This document shows, one piece after another, positions 24,685-34,785 of a stretch of 64,000 nt of DNA. The stretch covers positions 454,312 to 518,311 of the forward strand of contig JAQFVV010006449.1 in NCBI GenBank assembly GCA_028023455.1, given 5' to 3'. Source of the stretch: Epiperipatus broadwayi. Taxonomy: Eukaryota; Onychophora; Udeonychophora; Euonychophora; Peripatidae. The notes beneath the pieces were generated by a model. The model made no database searches, was not told where the DNA came from, and saw nothing but the letters and a program-made list of their open reading frames with translations. A program made the translations under genes and the position numbers. Position 1 is the stretch's first letter, and each line of letters begins with the position of its first letter.

Positions 24685-26530
24685 TCAAATAAGAAGCAGT
24701 TTGCATGTATCATCTCGCTTATTGATACAATCTGGCCTTTTAAGTATCTCAATGGCTTCTCTAATTTTGCATTGGTAGAGATTATCACATCTGGATATGA
24801 TCCTGGTACTAGAAAAATCAATTTTATGACCTGAATCTATAGTATGGAGTGAGAGTGCTGATGATGATGAGTGTTGTTTAACTGCATTAGCATGCTCATC
24901 TCTCCTAACACTGATGTGACGATTACTCATACCTATGTAAGAAGCTTTACAATTTTTACATGAGATTTGATAGACACCATGAGATTCAAGAGGGATTGAA
25001 TCCTTAGACTTGGTTATTATATTGCTGATCTTTTGATGAGCAGAAAATGCTGTATCTATATTATAGCGTTTTAATATACGTCCGATACTGTCTGTAGTTC
25101 CTTTTACATATGGAACACAAATCCTAATAGCTGATTTATCATCTTTTTGTTTCCTATTTTGTCTATTTTGGGCTTGAAATAAGGCTTTTTTTATAAATTT
25201 GTAATTATAACTATTTGCTAATAAAACACTATTAATATGATTTATTTCTTCTTTCAGATGTGTCTCATCTGAAAGGTTAATTGCTCTATTTAAAAGAGTT
25301 TTGGCTACAGAAACTATCTGAGTTGGGTGATGATGAGAATGGAAATGCAAATATCTGTCTGTGTGTGTATCCTTTCTGTAAATAGAAAAAGATAAACTAT
25401 TTGGTGTTCTGGTGACTAGAACATCAAGAAAAGGGAGTTTTCCATCAGACTCTGTCTCCATTGTAAATTTAATATGAGGATGCATATTATTTAAATGTAA
25501 GAAAAAATCATCTAATTTATTTTTTCCATGTTGCCATATGACAAAAGTGTCATCTATGTATCTGAGCCAAATGAGAGGTATTAAAGATGATGATTCTAAA
25601 GCACGAGTTTCTATATATTCCATGAATAAATCAGCTATTACTCCTGAGATAGGTGAGCCCATAGGAGTACCAAAAACTTGTCTGTAATGCTGTCCATTGT
25701 ATACAAAATATGTATTTAAGAGACAATGTTTAATTAAAGTAATAATATGGTCTGGTAAATTGCAACATTGTGAGATTATATTTAAAGCTTCATCAATTGG
25801 AATGTTTGTAAACAAAGACACAACATCAAAACTGACCAGAATGTCATTAGCATTAATTTTTAAACTTTTTAAAACAGAAATCAAATGAAGAGAGTTTTTA
25901 ATATATGATTTAATAGATGGGATTGTAGGTTTCATGAAATCCGATAAGTATCTGGCTAAAATATGAGTTGGAGAACCTATTGTACTTACTATTGGACAAA
26001 GGGGGGTATCTGGTTTGTGAATTTTTGGAAGTCCATAAAATTTTGGACAGACACAAGATTTTTCATGAGGGATTATTTTATTTTTTATCTCTGTTTCAAT
26101 AGGTGATTTATTAATAATAGCTTTTGTTGTTTTTTTTCAAATACGTAGTATGATCTCTTTTTGATAGTTTATAAATTTTATCATTAAGCAGATCTAAAAT
26201 TTTATTATGGTAAATGTCATGATCCATTACAACTGTGGCATTACTTTTGTCAGCTGGAAGTACAACAATTGATTTGTCCAATTTTGTATTATTTATTGCT
26301 TGTCTTTTTTTCTTTGAAATATTATTTTTAGTAAGCTTAGCTTTTTTAAAATATTACAAATCTCAGCTCTAGCCAAATCAGCCGATGTAGAATCAATTTT
26401 ATCGAGAGCTGATTCAACATTACAAACAATTTTCTCAAAAGGTATCCGGGAAGGTGTTAAAGCAAAATTGAAACCTTTTTTTAAAACCGAAATTTCATCT
26501 GTAGAGAGGGCTTTTCTAGATAAATTATAA
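24685..26530 (-). pseudogene. Penelope-like reverse transcriptase / GIY-YIG endonuclease
   Basis: Penelope-like proteins prime reverse transcription at a cut made by their own nuclease. The main frame (25935 to 24685, 416 residues from the first Met) has RT motif A FDVVSLFTNIP (36-46), motif B GTPMGSPISG (89-98), catalytic RYIDD (125-129) and LPFLDVLV (167-174). GIY-YIG follows: GVYQISCKNCKASYIG (about 320-335), Arg/His positions, HTIDSGHKIDF (364-374) and REAIEI (392-397). It continues in frame upstream without a Met: PKFYGLPKIHK and PIVSTIGSP, RT motifs 0-1. Two homopolymer frameshifts precede these: an extra base in the T8 run at 26130-26137, before VVLPADKSNATVVMD, and a lost base at about 26342-26347, before the N-terminal part SRKALSTDEISVLKKGFNFA. 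The final codons end early at a TGG-to-TGA change. The ATG at 26538 comes from the inverted neighbour copy, not from the family's own start. Confidence 0.92.
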
Positions 26531-27600
26531 TTAAACATTGTCTCTTAAATACATATTTTGTATACAATGGACAGCATTACAGACAAGTTTTTGGTACTCC
26601 TATGGGCTCACCTATCTCAGGAGTAATAGCTGATTTATTCATGGAATATATAGAAACTCATGCTTTAGAATCATCATCTTTAAAACCTCTCCTTTGGCTC
26701 AGATACATAGATGACACTTTTGTCATATGGCAACATGGTAAAAATAAATTAGATGATTTTTTCTTACATTTAAATAATATGCATCCTCATATTAAATTTA
26801 CAATGGAGACAGATTCTGATGGAAAACTCCCTTTTCTTGATGTTCTAGTCACCAGAACACCAAATAGTTTATATTTTTCTATTTACATAAAGGATACACA
26901 CACAGACAGATATTTGCATTTCCATTCTCATCATCACCCAACTCAGATAGTTTCTGTAGCCAAAACTCTTTTAAATAGAGCAATTAACCTTTCAGATGAG
27001 ACACATCTGAAAGAATAAATAAATCATATTAACAGTGTTTTATTAGCAAATAGTTATAATTACAAATTTATAAAAAAAGCCTTATTTCAAGCCCAAAATA
27101 GACAAAATAGGAAACAAAAAGATGATAAATCAGCTATTAGGATTTGTGTTCCATATGTAAAAGGAACTACAGACAATATCGGATGTATATTAAAATGCTA
27201 TAATGTAGATACAGCATTTTCTGCTCATCAAAAGATCAGCAATATAATAACCAAGCCTAAGGATTCAATCCACCTTGAATCTCATGGTGTCTATCAAATC
27301 TCATGTAAAAATTGTAAAGCTTCGTACATAGGTATGAGTAATCATCGCATCAGTGTTAGGAGAGATGAGCATGCTAATGCAGTTAAACAACACTCATCAT
27401 CATCAGCACTCTCACTCCATACTATAGATTCAGGTCATAAAATTGATTTTTCTAGTACCAGGATCATATTCAGATGAGATAATCTCTACCAATGCAAAAT
27501 TAGAGAAGCCATTGAGATACTTAAAAGGCCAGATTGTATCAATAAGTGAGATGATACATGCAAACTTCCTCCTATTTGGAAAAAAAATTTAAAAAAACAT
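26529..27600 (+). pseudogene. Penelope-like element, 5'-truncated inverted copy
   Basis: It begins inside the reverse transcriptase at IKHCLLNTYFVYNG and carries motif B GTPMGSPISG, RYIDD and the GIY-YIG domain, closely matching the minus copy. It is broken by a stop at 27016-27018 (GAA to TAA in '..HLKEE') and another at 27475-27477 (Cys to TGA in the nuclease). The C-terminus keeps the Trp codon that is a stop in the minus copy. The RT N-terminal half is absent. It cannot encode a working protein. Confidence 0.9.
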
Positions 27601-27699
27601 TCCTAAATTTAACATTTTTTGCTATTGGTGGAATTTTAACATTTTATTCAAATCAGTGATTGTAGCGCCTCTACAACCATCTTTCTACCTTTTATAACT

Positions 27700-27733
27700 C
27701 TGTGTATGGCTTGTGTGACCAAGTCGAAACGTC
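27700..27733 (+). ncRNA. Hammerhead-like stem-loop in Penelope 3' region, second copy
   Basis: GGCTTG (27708-27713) pairs with CAAGTC (27720-27725), loop TGTGAC, followed by GAAAC and GTC. The first box reads CTGTGTA, one step more degraded than the minus-strand copy. Confidence 0.5.
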
Positions 27734-27798
27734 AGTATATTAATATTAAAAGTTTTTAACACGGATGAACCCACAAAATATGTATTTTATATATTTAA

Positions 27799-27827
27799 TC
27801 CGTGCAAATCTTCATTTTAACACATAT

Positions 27828-27878
<51 letters not shown>

Positions 27879-27880
27879 TT
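27799..27880. repeat. (CA)n and (TA)n microsatellite
   Basis: ACAC repeats pass into TATA repeats from about 27827 to 27880, just past the Penelope 3' end. Confidence 0.9.
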
Positions 27881-30230
27881 ACCAGACATCTCACAGGGTA
27901 CAGAGACATGAGACTTGAACTAGGGTTTTCGAGGGTAAATCATCGAATGACATATATGAATTAGAATAGTAAATAATTATATAAAACCTTTTTTTATATT
28001 TAAAAACTAATCAAAATAAAGATTCGAACTCTGGTTAGGATTAAAAGATACTCTAATTTAGTATTATATAAAAACAATTTATTCAAAACATAAATTATTT
28101 ATCTAGTTTATGCTAGAATAGTTTCATTATGCTTACATCCATGATTATTATGGGATGTCATGCTAATACATATAGAGTGTGGTTTATTTATATGCCAATG
28201 TTTGGAAGAAAAAAGTTATATAATGAGTTTAAGAAGAGAAATGCTATTTTATCATACGATTAAATAATGACCTAGACAAAAGAATTCACATGAGAGACAC
28301 TTCAATGGTTGAATAAATTAACATAATGTTTTTAACAAACTGTGATTGATGCCTCTTCATTGACACAAGAAAACTACATGTATATAAGTGTGATGCCAGG
28401 TAAATTGGTCTCTGACATTCATTACATTTATTAAATATTAAACAACAAAGTTATAAAACAAATTTCAATATAACAAACATTATATTTTAATTTTTGAATT
28501 AGAATAAAATAAGGAAAATTTATGTATGCATGTGGGTATCGCTCATCTAAGGGAATTAAAATAAAATAAGGAAAATTTATGTATGCATGTGGGTATCGCT
28601 CATCTAAGGGAAATCACTTAATGCAAGCCTTTCGTGACATTCCAAATATAAATACACTAATAAATAATAAAATGGGTTAGCTATATGACAGCATTATGTT
28701 TTACATATTAGTTTTAGGCTGATTCTAAATATTTTAATGAATGGCAGTGTGAGCATGAAGCACCAGGATATAAGATTCGGTCCATTTTGGCCGAGAGATG
28801 CTTCATCATTTAAATGGAAAAAAGAGAAATGGTATGCGCATTCTTCTGGTGGGAAATACCTGGAGAAAAAGGAAGATAGGAAGATGCAATTGTCCATATA
28901 GTGTATTAATGCAGAGCTTCTGCTACTCTTTCCAAATGTGTCCTAGGGCACTTTCAATGCCAGCTGAAATGTATACGAAAGAGAAATGGAGAATTCAGAG
29001 TTTCCCTATGATCCTTAAGTTATGATAAATCAATTAATGATGCTGGCTGCCCTATGTTGGCAATGCTGTGAAACTATGCTGTTTCCTTTAATGACGTCAA
29101 AATAACTAATGGCCTAAATATAAAATTTTTATCAGGCATATTGGCATGACTTGTATACTAAACCAAATTATATAACTGAAATCTAAAACTAGATGAATGT
29201 TTTAATGACATACAATTACATTTCCCTTCATTAAATGGGTCCCACATGCATTTGTAATCAATAAGCATTATTTAAACTATAATGCTCCAGGCGCTACAGA
29301 TAAATAATTATTACATAAAAAAGTAATAGTCATTATTATTTAAAATATCTTAACTGGAATTTAAGCTTTATAATTTTTGAATAACATTAAATTTATATAC
29401 AATAAATATTTACTCATGGCAGTATTATGATAATAATAATCTGCCTAGAACATTACTATTATTGAACTAGTTCCCAACCCAGCGAGCAATGGCATTAAAA
29501 CAAATAATTTAAAGTAATTAAAATATCCGTGCAGTGATGGGGTTTTAAAAGACTAATCTAAAATAGAGGGTCACAGCGTTAAGTTGATTTGGCATATAAA
29601 TTACATATAAAATAAAAAGCAAATAATTATAATAATAAAATTTTCTCAACTAAATAAAATGCAAGATTTAAACTTAAATAGATGTAAGCATTTACATAAT
29701 ATATATGTTTCATAGGATTATAGAGAGTTTTTACAGGTAGAGATTATATATAATTATAAAAAAAAATATGAATTATTATTTACAGGCAAGCATAGACAAT
29801 TTTACAAAGCTATTGGACTATTACCTCAGCATACTTGGGGCGAATGATTAAATGGTTCATTGTCTGAGAACTTCTGTTGTGGGGATAAACTTGGTGATCA
29901 GCAGTCTTGGTCACTATGGAATTTCCATCAGTGGCAGCCTTTGTCCATAACAGGAGTTTGGCATCATACTAGAGGCAACCCTGAGAGGCCCAGAGAAAAC
30001 TGGTTCAGTTACCTACTCAATGGACATTCTAAAACTAAGAGCAAAGAGAGAGTAAAAGCAAATAGTGTAAAATTGTAAAATTCCAAGACTGTAAGACCAA
30101 GACTATTATCTATTCTATTTATACCACCAATCTATTACAGGAATGCTTTGGCTCATTTTCCCATAGGCAGATGAGACAATTACTAAATTCTTGAGCAAAT
30201 TACTGTCCATTTTAATTAAAAGTAAGATAT
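27881..30230. other. Unassigned stretch with a short tandem duplication
   Basis: Frames at 28798-29025 and 29860-30078 (plus) and 28694-28897 (minus) are less AT-rich than average but show no family I recognise, and no clear splice signals frame them. They might be old exons or transposon debris. The duplication at 28504-28614 is listed separately. Confidence 0.3.
28504..28614. repeat. Tandem duplication, 57-bp period
   Basis: Two units start at 28504 and 28561 and are identical through 'catctaaggga'; the sequence diverges right after the second unit. The identity implies a recent event. Confidence 0.95.
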
Positions 30231-30291
30231 AAGAAGATAATGTTTACGGCCGATGCCATGACACATGAAAAAAAAAAAAGAAGATAATGTT
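30231..30291 (+). mobile_element. 5'-truncated tRNA-derived SINE with target-site duplication
   Basis: AAGAAGATAATGTT occurs at 30231-30244 and 30278-30291. Between lies only 'ggccgatgccatgacacatg' plus an A-run, matching the 3' end and tail of the SINE at 44744-44844. Truncation at the 5' end with a poly-A tail and a 14-base duplication is the signature of LINE-type target-primed insertion. Confidence 0.85.
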
Positions 30292-30779
30292 CAATTTCAT
30301 GAGCAAAACTTTTAATTAAAGTCTTTAAATTATAAAGGTAAAAACTATGATAAGACAATCTTTTGATTAATGAAAATCAGCAATTAAAATATTTAATTAG
30401 CGAAGAAAACTTCACAATGGGTTGATTTTAACATGCCATCTTGTTTATATCTATCTTCTTTTAATTTTTTACAAATTTGAACTTAAGAGCACATAAATTT
30501 TCACAAATGACAAACTCTATGTGAATAAACAAATTCTCTTTTAAATTTAAAAAAAAACACAAACTAAAAGTATTCAAAGTATAAAAATAACAGAATCAAA
30601 AATTGTAAAATATTTATTATAATAGTTTGTAATATATATATAAATACATATATATGACAGCACTGTTAGTAATTTAAATATTATTGGGTTTGAACCCTTG
30701 TAGATGCATTTTAGGTAGGAAAGCATGAAGCTCACTCTGACTACAGAGTGATTGCTTCAATATATATATATATATATAT
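30292..30779. other. Unassigned AT-rich stretch
   Basis: Ends in the (TA)n tract at 30761-30779 that holds the family B insertion. A 'gggtttgaaccc' palindrome at about 30685 is the only notable motif. Confidence 0.35.
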
Positions 30780-32324
30780 TGTACCGGGTTCGATCAGGGA
30801 CATCGAATCACTGGACTCTTAGGCAGAGAAGAACATATTTGGAGAATATGTATGTCCAAATGATAGCTATAAAATATATGACTAGTATTACATTTCCAGG
30901 ACATAGCTTCTTCTCGACTGTTGAGTTCAACACCACATTCAAAGCACTTTTTTTTGTTTGTGTATAAACACAGGTGCCAGCTATCTATTCAAGAATGAAT
31001 AAATAACGCACTTTGAGTAATGGCCACTAACTCAATGCCTAAATATCCATGACTAGCTCAGCTGTTTGTAATCACTACCAGATTATACATAATTAGTGGT
31101 GAAAAAATTGATAAAACAGTTGGTTAAAAGAATTGATAAAAAGAATTAATAAAAAGAGATTGATAAAAAGAATTGACTGAAAGATAAAGTTTAATTTTAA
31201 AGACAGTTTATTAACTAACATTAATTTACTAAATTTAAACATCTTTATAATTTTTTTAATTAATATATCACACACACAGTTTAAATTAACACATTATAAT
31301 ATATATCTTATGAAAAGCATAAATAATATTTGACATCGATAAATTATCTCACATTCACAAACACGCATATCAAGAGTTCATTTTATGCATGATTATAGAG
31401 TTCAAATTACTTTTCTCTGGATGCTTTATGAATTAATGCAATGGCTATTATGGTATAAACGAAACTAAGCAAATGTTTTACCTAGGATTTTGATCGTAGA
31501 TTTAGAACTTTGTTTTCAGATTCCATTACAAATATTTCCAGCTGGTTGGGATGTTTCCTTGATGAGTTTCCTTATGATTCATGATTATTACTATTGGAGA
31601 CAATTAGATACTGATGGAGATTTTCTAAGTTGTTACACTGACATTATTTCACGGGCAGATATTGCTGATCTTATTTGACTAAGGCTGGAGAAAGATCTGT
31701 GTTCCCAAAAGCTGCTCAACACTGCATTTTGTTTCTGGATACAATTAACTCAACCGATTGTCCTCTCTTGACTTAACTGACTCAATTAATTGTTCAATAA
31801 AAAAAGTCTATTTATACCTGCGATGTGTTGTCTGTGTAATAGCCTCCAGCAAATATCAGTTGTTGAAATTCCATTGATAATCCTTTGACAATATGTTTTG
31901 GAAGATTGTTTAATTAGTAATACAAAAACATGTTCTTTTATATTTTAATTAATAACCATTGCCGCTGTGTTTTTAAATACATTTCATTTCAATATTTATT
32001 TTCATACATTTTTATTTATTTACCATCACACATATATATGCACATATATAACTAGTTTTAAAATTACTTTTTCTTTAATTCGAATGAAAAGACATTTTTT
32101 ATTTTTAAGTTTTTAATTATTTATATTTATGAATACCAATTAAGAAAAACTTTACTTCCTTTTATAAAACTTTTAGTTTAACTTTCTAAAGAAAACCCCC
32201 TTCCCACTTTTAATCAATTATTTTCCAACTTTTATTTCAATCTCTTTTACGAAAGATTTTTATTTTAATAATTTTTTTTTTAGACAAAATTATTTTATAT
32301 ACATGTGCCAATTTGGCCTTGGCA
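30780..32324 (-). repeat. 3' LTR of family B (element orientation)
   Basis: 1545 bp, uninterrupted. It retains a single 'cttttaatc' where the other LTR holds the piggyBac-like insertion flanked by TTAA, so it shows the empty target. The small frames inside (30752-30967, 31490-31678) have near copies in the other LTR and are not supported as genes. Confidence 0.85.
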
Positions 32325-33633
32325 CATTACACCCCCCTCCATTTTAGAGTAAAATGCATCATTTTTGACCATTTTATCTCTTGCAATTTTAATTCTTGAT
32401 TCTAAATATTCATTTATTTTCTAAGTTTGCTTTTCATAATGCTTTCACTTTACATACCAAGGGCAATCTGTTTAGACTAACCTTCCTTCTATCTATGCCG
32501 AATACATTGCTCACAATGATCTGAATCATGGATAATGACCACTGGGACAAACTAATTTTGTGGCACAGGGATCTTTTGGAAATGACACGGAAGCAGATTT
32601 ACTGACTTAAACGGACTTACACATATATAAAATTGAAGCTTCATTTGCCGGGTTTCTACTGGACTTGGAAAAAGAAAGGGTCACTGTGAAATGGCAAGAA
32701 TTTTCAACTGACCATATTCGACTTATGCTTTGGAAAGAGGAATGATCCCTGATAAGTCCGTTACAGGTACTAAAATTTATCCAGTCAGTAGCTTTAAACT
32801 TATCCTTAACTAAACTTATTTCTATACTACCCTCATTCCCTTTTGCTATAGATAAATTCCTACAGATGTGTATACGTGCAGCACAATTATACACCTACTA
32901 ATATTCTAAATATCGAGTTATTACTGGACTTGCTTACAGGAAATCTATAATAAATAAATCCCTTCTTGCATGCATCATGAGGTGCAGCAGTGCCAAGAAA
33001 ATAACCTAAAAGGATATCTGGATAAATACATTTCAGATACGCATCATGAGGTATTGTATTTACCGAATATTACCAGTGTATGTTCACGTATATACACATG
33101 TATACTTATACACTCTTAATAACAACTTAGATTGACTTTATATTGTATCTATTTTAACCTTACAATATTATATTTAATGCATATGACCAATATCTGAAAC
33201 CATTATCTATATTAATCTATACTCGAATATTATTTTAACATATTTACTTCTATTAATCTAATCTTACAATATTATTTCAAACCATTACTTTAACTTCTTA
33301 TTTAACATGCGTGTATTAAAAAAAAATCTTTTACTTTATTACAATCCATTTATTTATTCAACTTTTATTAACTTGCGTCTATTCAAAACCAACTTACTTT
33401 ATTACGATTCATTATTTATTATTATTTACTACAGATGTATTACGCTTAAATATTTAACTTGATTTTATCAATTTTATTTTAACTATTTGACCTACTTATT
33501 TATTTACAAACATTTTTCTTAATTAATATGTGCATGGAGAAAAAGAAAAAAAAATTATTTTACGAACCCTCCGTTATTATTTCACAAAACATTTCCTTTA
33601 TTATTATTCATTTATTTTTTTAAATTTATTGTC
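32325..33633 (-). other. Family B interior, 3' part, no coding domains seen
   Basis: Polypurine tract at about 32325-32342 next to the LTR. The minus-strand frame 32607-32894 shows no known motif. The rest is AT-rich and interrupted by stops in all frames. Confidence 0.5.
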
Positions 33634-34415
33634 TTAAGTTGTAGATAGAAGTTTCAGATTTAATTTATTACATTTATTTACTTTAGAATAATCATATTCG
33701 TGCTCATTGTCCATTTCCGGTCCTTTTTGTATTTTTCCTTTACTATTCTGCCCATTTACTAACTTTTCAACTATGTCAGGCGGTTCCTTCTTTCTTTCTA
33801 CTAACTCACTAATATAAATTCTACTCCATATTCTCACGTCTTTTCCTAGATTAAAATTTATTATTGCTTTATCTCTTTCTCGTTCTGTTTTATTTTCTGC
33901 CCTGTAAATTAGAAAACCTTTAAGCTTCACAGACCTCCATATTTTTCTTAACCGTGAATATTTTTTCCTACGCTTTCTTTTTATTTTAAATCTACGTTTA
34001 AAACAAACACAAACTTTTACTTTAACCTTTTTAAATTTTTGTAAAAACTTTTCAAAGCTATCTTCTACCTTGAACTTATGTCTCTCTTCTATTTCTTGAT
34101 CTCTATTTGTTTTTACTTTCTCTGCAGCAATGCTATCTGATTCTAATTTAATATCTATTTCCAAACAACTATATTTACCACTATCTGACTCTACTATCTC
34201 TTTCATGACCTCCACTTCTTTATTTTCTTTGACAAAATCTACTTCTATGATCTCTTGATTTTTCTCTACATTTCCTGTAATTTCACATTTTATTTCTCTT
34301 ATTCTGCAATGAGTTCTTGCTGACTTTGCCTGAATTCTTGATGCATTTCTTCCATCATATTCATCATCATTTTCATCATCTTCTGCATCTCAGACATTTC
34401 TTTCTCTTTTTCCAT
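33634..34415 (-). pseudogene. Gag-like reading frame of family B, frameshifted
   Basis: The minus strand starts at ATG 34415 with a Met/Glu/Lys-rich leader (MEKEKEMSEMQKMMKMMM..) of 38 residues that stops at 34299-34301. A shifted frame then continues without a Met (..EITGNVEKNQEIIEVD..) and stays open to 33634, about 190 residues, strongly basic in the middle (FKRRFKIKRKRRKKYSRL) and acidic at the end. Position just inside the 5' LTR, coiled-coil-like leader and charge pattern fit a Gag remnant of a Gypsy-type element; no CCHC zinc knuckle is seen. Assignment by context only. Confidence 0.45.
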
Positions 34416-34785
34416 TTTTAAAACAATATTTTATTTCACTAAATTTAATATATGACTTATTTATTTATTTTTCTTACTAAGACGGCAACACATGCTAACT
34501 CCACCCCTTTTGTCCATTTTTCTACCTGATCTTAATGCTTCAGCTCTGCCCATAATACCCAATTGTCTCTGATTTAACAGAATGATTTATTTTAAATAAT
34601 GTAAATAGCATAAATCTCTTTTCATTAAACAAAAAAAAGTTTTTGGTCAAATCTTTTTTTTTTTTAAATTAACACTTTTACATACGTAATTTAGCTTTTG
34701 TATATAAAAAAATTTTAAACAAGAAACAAAGTATTTAGTTACTATTGTTTCTTAAGTCCAGCCTCAAATGTTGTGAAGCCATTTA
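34416..34785 (-). other. Family B 5' untranslated region
   Basis: Lies between the 5' LTR and the Gag-like ATG. Reading minus from the LTR, 'taaa' is followed by TGGCTTCACAACATTTGA, the right place for a primer-binding site, but I cannot match it to a tRNA with confidence. Confidence 0.4.

Larger units (their letters stand above)
24468..27798. mobile_element. Head-to-head pair of Penelope-like elements
   Basis: A minus-strand copy (24468-26530) and a 5'-truncated plus-strand copy (26529-27798) of the same family meet at their 5' ends. Both end at '..cacaaaatatgtattttata' on their own strands; the flanking bases then differ, which marks the 3' end of the family. The plus copy is an inverted repeat of about 25740-24468. 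Confidence 0.9.

Noticed and set aside
28798-30078. Frames at 28798-29025 and 29860-30078 as exons
   Set aside because: Composition is slightly less AT-rich, but no domain, splice context or second exon supports them.
30670-30720. tRNA-like T-arm string 'gggtttgaaccc'
   Set aside because: No matching acceptor, D or anticodon arms nearby.
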